Assembly: GCA_900554205.1 (NCBI GenBank)
Contig: USGM01000090.1
Span: forward strand, 1 to 13,906
Origin: an uncultured Lachnospiraceae bacterium
GTDB lineage: Bacteria > Bacillota > Clostridia > Lachnospirales > Lachnospiraceae
Reading direction: 5' to 3'
Length of the DNA: 13,906 nt
Shown here: piece by piece, positions 1 through 6,116 of the stretch
Numbering within the stretch: the stretch's first letter is position 1
Layout: the number at the start of each line of letters is the position of its first letter
The notes under the pieces: generated by a model
Told to the model about the DNA's origin: nothing
Seen by the model: the letters and a program-made list of their open reading frames with translations, nothing else
Database searches by the model: none
Program-made: the position numbers and the translations under genes

Positions 1-2
1 GC

Positions 3-353
3 ATTTTTGAGTACGATCAGGAGCTGGAAGAGAAGAAATACCGTGAGGCAGAGTATGAGCATGGGAGACAGGATGGATATGATGCTGGAGTCCGTGAGGG
101 ACATGCCGCTGGAATCCGCGAGGGAATGGAGACTGGACGCGCGGCTGGAATGCAGGAAGGGCATGCCGCTGGAGTGCGTGAGGGAATGGAGACTGGACAT
201 GCTGTCGGAATCCGTGAGGGACGCACCGCCGCACTCCGCACTATGGTGAGGAATCTGGCGAAGCAGAATATCCCCTTACAGCAGATCGCAGAGGCGGCGG
301 GGGTCGATGAAGCGATCGTGCAGGAGTGGATCGCGGAGAAAACGGAGGAATAA
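3..353 (+). CDS. C-terminal part of an Rpn/PD-(D/E)XK nuclease-family (transposase-like) protein, 5' truncated by window edge
   Basis: The reading frame is open from base 3 and ends at TAA 351-353; the start lies outside the window. The visible 116 residues begin with a charged stretch (EYDQELEEKKYREAEYEHG), continue as 14 consecutive four-residue units each starting with Gly, and finish with a small helical segment (LAKQNIPLQQIAEAAGVDEAIVQEWI). This layout (charged region, Gly-x-x-x tail, short C-terminal helices resembling a helix-turn-helix) is typical of the C-termini of Rpn/YhgA-like PD-(D/E)XK proteins, often annotated as putative transposases or recombination-promoting nucleases in Lachnospiraceae. 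The catalytic domain is not in view, so the family call rests on the tail alone. The gene is probably unrelated to the downstream sugar locus. Confidence 0.65.
   Translation: MFEYDQELEEKKYREAEYEHGRQDGYDAGVREGHAAGIREGMETGRAAGMQEGHAAGVREGMETGHAVGIREGRTAALRTMVRNLAKQNIPLQQIAEAAGVDEAIVQEWIAEKTEE
63..230 (+). repeat. Gly-x-x-x tetrapeptide (12-bp period) tandem repeat inside the Rpn-like gene, with a 60-bp higher-order duplication
   Basis: Fourteen successive tetrads start with Gly: GRQD, GYDA, GVRE, GHAA, GIRE, GMET, GRAA, GMQE, GHAA, GVRE, GMET, GHAV, GIRE, GRTA. At DNA level the period is 12 bp. Bases 101-160 and 161-220 align as a 60-bp direct duplication with few differences (both contain AGGGAATGGAGACTGGAC). 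Regular Gly every fourth residue resembles the GxxxG helix-packing repeats known in FliH and seen in Rpn-family tails; repeat number is likely to vary between strains. Confidence 0.85.
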
Positions 354-721
354 TGCCGGCGAGATGTTTTTATTGGCAGGGTCGGTACATAGCGTGGCAA
401 GGTCTTACTCTTAGTGACAAGATGTTGGGGGCAAAAGCCCATTCTCTGCAACTCAAGGGGACAGGCTTTTTTAGCCTGCAAGTTCTCTTATGGTTAAATC
501 CTTATCTTCCCGTAGATCTCTCAATCGGAGATAGTATCCTATAAACATCCTCCAAATTTATATTTCATATTTTTTCATCGACAGTGTACATCATATGTGT
601 ACACTGCTTTTGCATGTCCATCGCTTGGCAGGTAAATTAAAAGGGGATTTTATATGCTTTATGGTATCGTGACAAAAGCAGCGTCTCTCCGCTAAATTTT
701 ACAATTATTTTTTCAAAAGGC
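354..721. other. Gene-poor intergenic stretch with several short hairpins
   Basis: No convincing gene is present between the Rpn-like stop and the promoter at 722. What can be seen: a tight GC hairpin GGGC-AAAA-GCCC at 429-440; a 6-bp hairpin CAGGCT/AGCCTG with a T5 loop at 462-478; a 9-bp dyad CAGTGTACA/TGTACACTG at 582-606; and a possible 13-codon mini-ORF at 654-695 (start ATG 654, stop TAA 693) preceded by AAAGGGG at a suitable distance. The mini-ORF peptide would be MLYGIVTKAASLR; nothing supports its expression beyond the ribosome-site match. Bases 691-721 are AT-rich and could serve as an UP-like region for the next promoter. Confidence 0.5.
582..610 (+). terminator. 9-bp inverted repeat followed by a short T run; possible terminator or operator
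   Basis: CAGTGTACA (582-590), a 7-nt loop, and TGTACACTG (598-606) form a perfect 9-bp stem, followed by CTTTT. The T tract is short, so intrinsic termination would be weak. It lies about 230 bp after the Rpn-like stop and about 115 bp before the next -35, so it could close the upstream transcript or be a protein-binding dyad. Confidence 0.4.
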
Positions 722-752
722 TTGACTTGTCCCCGAAGGGACGTTGTATAAT
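722..752 (+). promoter_or_regulatory. Predicted sigma-A promoter of the surface protein gene, with a dyad in its spacer
   Basis: A TTGACT -35 (722-727) and a perfect TATAAT -10 (747-752) are separated by 19 bp, longer than the preferred 17. The spacer contains a perfect 5-bp dyad GTCCC-CGAA-GGGAC at 729-742. Transcription would start near 758-760, giving a leader of about 70 nt that contains the palindrome at 792-809 and the ribosome site. Confidence 0.6.
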
Positions 753-791
753 ATAGCGGAAAAGGATTTATAAGGTACAAATGTGAATAAG

Positions 792-809
792 ATGTGAACA
801 GGTTCACAT
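792..809. promoter_or_regulatory. 18-bp palindrome in the 5' leader of the surface protein gene (operator-like)
   Basis: ATGTGAACAGGTTCACAT has perfect 8-bp arms around a 2-bp centre. It contains TGTGA-N6-TCACA, the CRP-family half-site arrangement, and also an AAC-AG-GTT core like the AAC-TG-GTT core of the palindromes at 5983-6048, which fits a LacI-family operator. It lies about 40 bp downstream of the -10 and ends 4 bp before the ribosome site AAAGGAGG (814-821), so a bound repressor would act as a roadblock. As RNA it could form a hairpin next to the ribosome site. An extra ATGTGAA occurs just upstream at 781-787. Confidence 0.55.
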
Positions 810-827
810 AACCAAAGGAGGTTCTAT

Positions 828-3800
828 ATGAAGAAACGGGTATTAAGTTTATTCATGGCACTTGCGCTCAGCCTCTCCATGACGCCCACGGTGGCGTTTG
901 CGGAGGAAGCAGGAGCAGCGGCAGAACAGGAGGCGCAGAGCGGCGAAAGTACTGCCGATGTCTACAGCAGCGGTGAGGACGCTATCGGTAACGATTCCGG
1001 TGACGACACCACGGCTGGGAACATCACCGGCGACGTAAGCGGTGGAGATGTCAGCGGCGGTGACGCAGGACAGGATGCGGCTGTACAGGCGGCGCAGGCG
1101 CTTATTGACGCTTTGCCGGAGAGCATAACGGCGGAGAACGCGGACGAGCTTCAGGCACAGCTGATCGCCATTGACAAGGCGATGGAGGCACTGGACGAGG
1201 CGCAGCTTGCCAAGCTGGATATGGCGCGCTATTATGCTATCTGTACATGTACAGCTCTGACTACATTTGTAGCGGCGCAGAACGGCGGGCATACTAACCA
1301 TCCCATCTGCGGTGCAACCTGCAACGGTCATGAAGACTCTCACGAAGTTGTGACCGACTGGATACCGCTGTCATATAAAGATGGTATACTAATGAAAAAC
1401 GGCGTTGAGTGGAAGATGAAAGATGGTGATCATTCCTATGAACTAGAGACGGGCAACTATTATCTTGAAACTGATATTGAGATTGTTAGTTATACCCCTC
1501 CTGAGAACAACCAGAATTTACCTTCCATTAAAATCTCCGGTTATGTGAGTCTCTGTCTGAATGGGCACAACATTACGCAAAACAATGGAGTGTGCGCTAT
1601 TAGGATTCCGAATGGTTCCAACAGAATTTTATCTCTGTGTGACTGCGCTAGTGCTAATACTGAGAATGGTTATATCACCTCAAAGACAAGTAGTGGTGTT
1701 TCCTTTGGGACTTCATCCTTTAATATGTATGGTGGCATTATCAAAAATTGCAGTCTGGCTGGTGTGAATGGGTATGGCACTTTTAACATGTATGGCGGTA
1801 CGATCACCAAAAACGCTACGGGCGTGGTTGTGGGGGGAAACAGCTTTGGAGGCACCTTCAATATGTATGACGGTAAGATCACAGCCAACACGCAGCAAGG
1901 CGTATGTATTAATGTGGAAAGTAAATTCAACATGTCAGGCGGTGAGATCAGCGGCAACGAAGCCGACACGGGCGGCGGTGTATATGTTGGCTCTTACGGT
2001 ACTTTTACTATGTCAGGCGGTGAGATCACCGGCAATAATACTGCAGATAATTCAAAAACAAACGGTAACGTGTATGTATACACGGCTGCCTTCCATGTGT
2101 CCGGCAAGGCGAAGATTCATGACAACTGGATTAATGGTAAGGAGAACAACGAGACGGGTGTGTATGATGAGGGCGATGCCGGTATTGCAGGTAATGTCTA
2201 TATCTGTCCGGTGACCGCGGAGTATTTTAGTTATATTAATATCAATGAAGGTCTGACAGAGGATGCGTCCATCGGCGTGACGACAAAAGACAAGCCGAGC
2301 GATGGCATCCCGGTTCAGTTTGCTACGGGTGCGAGCAGCGATTTGAATTATACCAAGATATTTAAATCGGATACAACGGGTACGCCGTATGATGTGTACG
2401 AGAATGGCGGGAACCTTTATCTTAGGCTGCATGAGCACAGCTGGAACTTTGAGCTGGATAACAAGCAGACCATCAAGGCTGTCTGTGCAGCAGGCGATAT
2501 CAAGAATGGTGGCTACGTGACGATCGTGGAATATGCGGGTAACGTGATCTACGACGGCAAAGCAAAAGCAGCAACGCTTAATGATCATCTTCCCGATGGT
2601 GTAAAAGCTCCTGAGATCAGCTACACGATGGGAGACGGGGCGAATAATAGTCTCCCTGCAGGCAGCGAGCCTACCAATGCTGGTAAATATACCGCCAGCA
2701 TTACCCTCAAAGGTGTGAACGGCGAAAAAGCTACCGCCAGTGTGAGCTATACCATCTACCAGGCAGAGCCTGGGAAGAATATGGATATCTTTACCTTTAC
2801 CGCACCGAAAAACCTGACTTACGACGGCACTGCCAAAGAAGCAACCGTTACGTCCGAGAAGATCGACCAGAGCAAAATCACTGTATCGTACTGGAAGGGT
2901 GACGTTAGGACTGATCCCATAAATGCGGGCACCTACACCGTTCAGATCAAGGTAGCGGAGAGCCAGAACTATAAGGCCAGCGAAAACGACTTGACGCTGG
3001 ATGAATGGAAATTTACCATTGAAAAGGCTATACCTGTTATCGATGTTCCTAATAAATCGCAGGTGATTTTAAACAATGGCTCGGAAGTGGACATCTCAGA
3101 ATGGGCATCTTTCGACGACAACGATGACAGTGGTGCAAAGCTGACCTATGCGCTGGGTGCTAATGCGCCCAATGGCATTACGCTTACGGGTAACAAGCTG
3201 GCGGCTACAAGCGTTGTACCCGCTGGAAGCATTTTTACGATCGAGGTGACTGCCGATGCCACTGAAAACTTCGTGGCACCGGCTGCTGAGACCATCACCG
3301 TGACTGTGGTGAATAAGTATGACGCAGACGTTAAGATCACGGATGCGCCTGCCAGCGTGACCTATGGCGAAGAATTTACCTTGACCGCCACTAAGAACGA
3401 GAACACCCCCGATGGCGGCACATGGCACTGGAGCAGTTCCGATGAGACTATTTTGAAGATTGTTTCCGGTGGAACTACCGCAACTCCGACTATCAAGGCG
3501 ATGAAGGCGGATACTACCGGCGCGACGCTGACGGCGACCTATGACAGCACCACCCACTATGATACCGCTACAGCGACCATTACCGTGGCACCGAAGGAGG
3601 TCACCAAAGATATGATTGGTGAAATCTCCGATCAGACGTACACCGGCAGTGAAATTAAACCCACTCCCGATGTCACGGACGGCTTGAGCACATTGCACCC
3701 CGGTACGGACTTTACGTTCAGCTATTCCGGCAACCAAAATGTCGGTGGTAACGCTACCCTGACGATCGAGGGCATGGGCAACTACATGGGAACGGCTTCC

Positions 3801-5888
3801 AAGACCTTCACCATCGCGCCGAAGTCCATCGACGGTGCGACCATCACACTGGTGCAAGACCGCTTTGATTATGACGGCTCGGTGAAGACGGTGAGCATTG
3901 ATTCCGTGACACTTTCTGGAATACAGTTGGCGGCGGATACGGATTATGTCGTCGAGGAAGGCAGCAACAAGGCTACCGATGCCGGTTACATTATCCTGAC
4001 GATCAATGGCACGGGCAACTACACCGGAACGGCAACCACGACATGGACGATTGACAGGATTAGACCCATATGGAGCAACTTTACCTGTAACTTTGCAGGA
4101 CAGCAGACCTATGACGGCACTGCCAAGGTCGTAACTGTCGAAGTCGCGGACGGCATCAAGGGCATGGGCAACATCACTGTGAAGTACAGCGGCAGCGAGA
4201 CGGCTCCCATTGATGCAGGAAGCTATACAGTGACCGCTGATGTGACTCGTGGCACTAACTATAATGCCGAGTCTTTTGCAATCGGCACGCTGACGATCAA
4301 TCCGGCTGACGCTCCTGAGCTGAAGGATATTGAAGTAAGCTACAGGTTCACGCTGACCGGAGAGAAGACAGTCAGTGTAGCGGAGCTTGTGGCAGGTGCA
4401 AGTAACTATATGCCCGGTACGCCTACCGGAGCTACGGGCATCATTGAAGATCTTTCCGTGAATGCTGACGGTGTTGTAAAGTATACGCTGACCGGTAAAG
4501 GCGCGATAGGCGATAAAGTGACCCTGCCGGTGACGATCCAGTCCAAGAATTATAAAGACGCTACCGTCATGGTGGTTATTACCCTGACGGAAAAGGATAA
4601 TCAGGAGCCGTTGACTATTATCGGTGGCGACGTCGTGGCCTACGACCAGAAGTTGAAGCTGGGCACTACCGGCGGTTCCGGTACAGGCGCAGTGACCTAC
4701 AGCATTGAAGCAGGCGACGGCGACGCGATCATCAGCGCAGACGGTGTCCTGACTCCGCTCAAGGCAGGCTTCATTGTGATCAGAGCAACCAAGGCAGGCG
4801 ATGCCGAGTACAATGAGATTACCAGTGACTGCTTTGAAATTTTAATTACTCAGGCTGCTACGACCGGTGAGCCTAAGTACACGAAGATTACCATAGACGG
4901 TAAGACGCTGGCGGATGCGAAGCTGACGCTGGAGGGTAGTACCCTGAACCCTGCGGAAGGCGTGCTGGAGTGGATAGATTATGAGGGCGAGACAATGCCC
5001 GATGACACCGTGGTTGAGGCCAACACAATCTATGTGTGGTGCTTTACGCCCACGGATACCAATTATGACCATCTGACCGGTGACGTCGAGCTGTATCATG
5101 TGGATGCTCCTGCAATCAGTGCACAGCCTGTAAATGCATCTGTGAAGGCAGGGGAAAAGGCAGTCTTTGAAGTGACCGCAACAGGCATGAACCTGAACTA
5201 TCAGTGGAAGATTAACAGGAATGACGGAAAGGGATTCGTCGACATCAAAAATGCGAACAGCGCAAGCTATACGTCCGGGGTCACGGATACAGACTGCAAC
5301 GGATTCCAATACTATTGTGTCGTCAGCAATGCAGCCGGGACTGTCACAACGGATACGGTAACACTGACGGTTACTGTGGAGTACGAGATTCTTGACGGGG
5401 CAGGCAGCTCCTGGACAGAGAATACGGACGGAAGCCTTGCCATCCGGGGAAGCGGTGCAATCAGCAAGTTCCTGAGAGTACTGGTGGACGGAACAGTGGT
5501 TGATCCCAGTAATTATACCGTGACAGAGGGCTCGACGATCATCACCTTTAAGCCGGAGTTCCTCAAGACGTTACCGGAAGGCAGCCATACCTTTGAGCTT
5601 GTCTGGACGGATGGTACCGCAAGCACGAGCTTTACGGTTGCAAGAAACACGTCCGGCAATAATGGCGGCAACAATAACAGCAATAACAATAATAACAACA
5701 GCAATAACGATAGCAGCAATATTGCAGGCAGCAATGCGGATGCAACAGATACGACAATCAAGGCACCGAAGACGGGAGACACGTCGAATGATGCGCTCTG
5801 GGTGGTATTGCTTGCTGTGGCATCGGTCGCAGGACTTTCCGGATTTGCGGAAATTCTTGTAAGAAGAAAAAAGAGTGATTGTAAGTAA
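828..5888 (+). CDS. Giant cell-wall-anchored surface protein: beta-helix plus multiple Ig/MBG-like domains and sortase signal
   Basis: A secreted protein of 1686 residues, predicted to be fixed to the cell wall by sortase. The start ATG follows AAAGGAGG with 6-nt spacing. Residues 1-25 are a signal peptide (KKR, hydrophobic core, cleavage after AFA). Then come an acidic Ser/Gly/Asp-rich linker (about 26-80), a helical segment (about 85-140), a His/Cys cluster at 155-172, and a YYLETDI...LCLNGHNI element leading into a parallel beta-helix (about 215-440) with repeated FNMYGG/TMSGGEI rungs. From about 560 to 1425 follow tandem beta-sandwich modules of MBG/Big type, several with TYDGTAK and NAGTYT-like motifs. 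An Ig-like domain is at about 1428-1519 (YQWK...YYCVVSN), a CBM_X2-like domain at about 1520-1608, an Asn-rich stalk at about 1609-1635, and the sorting signal at 1646-1686 (APKTGD, membrane segment, RRKK). There is no catalytic motif; adhesion or matrix binding is likely, but the ligand is unknown. Confidence 0.85.
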   Translation: MKKRVLSLFMALALSLSMTPTVAFAEEAGAAAEQEAQSGESTADVYSSGEDAIGNDSGDDTTAGNITGDVSGGDVSGGDAGQDAAVQAAQALIDALPESITAENADELQAQLIAIDKAMEALDEAQLAKLDMARYYAICTCTALTTFVAAQNGGHTNHPICGATCNGHEDSHEVVTDWIPLSYKDGILMKNGVEWKMKDGDHSYELETGNYYLETDIEIVSYTPPENNQNLPSIKISGYVSLCLNGHNITQNNGVCAIRIPNGSNRILSLCDCASANTENGYITSKTSSGVSFGTSSFNMYGGIIKNCSLAGVNGYGTFNMYGGTITKNATGVVVGGNSFGGTFNMYDGKITANTQQGVCINVESKFNMSGGEISGNEADTGGGVYVGSYGTFTMSGGEITGNNTADNSKTNGNVYVYTAAFHVSGKAKIHDNWINGKENNETGVYDEGDAGIAGNVYICPVTAEYFSYININEGLTEDASIGVTTKDKPSDGIPVQFATGASSDLNYTKIFKSDTTGTPYDVYENGGNLYLRLHEHSWNFELDNKQTIKAVCAAGDIKNGGYVTIVEYAGNVIYDGKAKAATLNDHLPDGVKAPEISYTMGDGANNSLPAGSEPTNAGKYTASITLKGVNGEKATASVSYTIYQAEPGKNMDIFTFTAPKNLTYDGTAKEATVTSEKIDQSKITVSYWKGDVRTDPINAGTYTVQIKVAESQNYKASENDLTLDEWKFTIEKAIPVIDVPNKSQVILNNGSEVDISEWASFDDNDDSGAKLTYALGANAPNGITLTGNKLAATSVVPAGSIFTIEVTADATENFVAPAAETITVTVVNKYDADVKITDAPASVTYGEEFTLTATKNENTPDGGTWHWSSSDETILKIVSGGTTATPTIKAMKADTTGATLTATYDSTTHYDTATATITVAPKEVTKDMIGEISDQTYTGSEIKPTPDVTDGLSTLHPGTDFTFSYSGNQNVGGNATLTIEGMGNYMGTASKTFTIAPKSIDGATITLVQDRFDYDGSVKTVSIDSVTLSGIQLAADTDYVVEEGSNKATDAGYIILTINGTGNYTGTATTTWTIDRIRPIWSNFTCNFAGQQTYDGTAKVVTVEVADGIKGMGNITVKYSGSETAPIDAGSYTVTADVTRGTNYNAESFAIGTLTINPADAPELKDIEVSYRFTLTGEKTVSVAELVAGASNYMPGTPTGATGIIEDLSVNADGVVKYTLTGKGAIGDKVTLPVTIQSKNYKDATVMVVITLTEKDNQEPLTIIGGDVVAYDQKLKLGTTGGSGTGAVTYSIEAGDGDAIISADGVLTPLKAGFIVIRATKAGDAEYNEITSDCFEILITQAATTGEPKYTKITIDGKTLADAKLTLEGSTLNPAEGVLEWIDYEGETMPDDTVVEANTIYVWCFTPTDTNYDHLTGDVELYHVDAPAISAQPVNASVKAGEKAVFEVTATGMNLNYQWKINRNDGKGFVDIKNANSASYTSGVTDTDCNGFQYYCVVSNAAGTVTTDTVTLTVTVEYEILDGAGSSWTENTDGSLAIRGSGAISKFLRVLVDGTVVDPSNYTVTEGSTIITFKPEFLKTLPEGSHTFELVWTDGTASTSFTVARNTSGNNGGNNNSNNNNNNSNNDSSNIAGSNADATDTTIKAPKTGDTSNDALWVVLLAVASVAGLSGFAEILVRRKKSDCK
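5658..5735 (+). repeat. Asn-rich AAC/AAT/AGC triplet tract encoding the wall-proximal stalk
   Basis: The stretch codes almost only Asn, Gly and Ser just before the sortase motif. It is built of AAT, AAC and AGC codons, so it is an in-frame trinucleotide microsatellite. Length changes would keep the frame and only alter the spacing between the wall anchor and the outer domains. Confidence 0.75.
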
Positions 5889-5928
5889 TGCTGGCTTTGG
5901 TTCTTTGTCTAATATAGCTAAAATTGGT

Positions 5929-5969
5929 TACCCGCTTTTGTTAATTTCAGAAATTGACAACAGCGGGTA
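5929..5969. promoter_or_regulatory. 41-bp near-perfect dyad overlapping the -35 of the lipoprotein promoter; possible terminator or regulator site
   Basis: The 20-base arms 5929-5948 and 5950-5969 are complementary except for one mismatch and one possible G-U pair, with a single base between them. The outer arms are GC-rich (TACCCGCT / AGCGGGTA). The dyad begins 41 bp after the surface protein stop, which suits a terminator, but the following sequence (TCATTATTATAATTTG) is only loosely T-rich. The right arm contains the TTGACA of the next promoter (5954-5959), so protein binding or RNA folding here could couple the end of one gene to the start of the next. Confidence 0.55.
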
Positions 5970-5982
5970 TCATTATTATAAT
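5954..5982 (+). promoter_or_regulatory. Perfect-consensus sigma-A promoter for the lipoprotein gene
   Basis: TTGACA (5954-5959), a 17-bp spacer and TATAAT (5977-5982) match the housekeeping consensus at all twelve positions. Predicted start is near 5989, inside the first palindrome. Such a strong unassisted promoter normally needs repression, which fits the two operators directly downstream. The leader would be about 128 nt long. Confidence 0.85.
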
Positions 5983-6002
5983 TTGCTTAACTGGTTAAGC
6001 AA
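5983..6002. promoter_or_regulatory. Operator O1: palindrome at the predicted transcription start
   Basis: TTGCTTAACTGGTTAAGCAA has perfect 9-bp arms around a central TG. It abuts the -10 box and covers the predicted +1, the classic position for a repressor that blocks RNA polymerase. The AAC-TG-GTT core resembles LacI-family sites (AANCGNTT) with the central CG changed to TG. The LacI-type gene at 7353-8144 is the likely source of the repressor. Confidence 0.75.
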
Positions 6003-6032
6003 GAGAGCAAAGCCAATTTTTTATAGCCTTGA

Positions 6033-6048
6033 GCTTAACTGGTTAAGC
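6033..6048. promoter_or_regulatory. Operator O2: second identical 16-bp palindrome, 48 bp downstream of O1
   Basis: GCTTAACTGGTTAAGC repeats the 16-bp core of O1 exactly. Centre-to-centre spacing is 48 bp, about four and a half helical turns, so cooperative binding with looping or a roadblock is possible. It lies about 70 bp before the lipoprotein start codon. Confidence 0.75.
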
Positions 6049-6116
6049 AAGCAAATCAGCAAACACATTCATCGTTGGCTCCGCAGAGACGGAGACCGGA
6101 AAAGGGAGGAAAAAGG

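Noticed and set aside
101..220. CRISPR array
   Set aside because: The 60-bp duplicated units are coding, contiguous and have no unique spacers between repeats.
17..481. 154-codon minus-strand frame opposite the Rpn-like tail
   Set aside because: Its repeats (CPSRIPAA-like) simply mirror the Gly-tetrad DNA repeat of the plus-strand gene, which continues the known family pattern.
1710..2050. Catalytic pectate-lyase-type enzyme in the beta-helix
   Set aside because: Rungs are visible, but no clustered Asp/Arg catalytic motif of polysaccharide lyases or GH28 could be identified.
3096..3857. 253-codon minus-strand frame inside the surface protein gene
   Set aside because: It lies wholly opposite a well-supported gene, has no ribosome site or recognisable domain, and its composition (Arg/Gly/Ile rich) is that of an antisense shadow.
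6075..6116. N-terminal extension of the lipoprotein from TTG 6075
   Set aside because: It would put 14 basic residues before a standard lipoprotein signal and bury the ribosome site GGGAGG; ATG 6117 is the better start.
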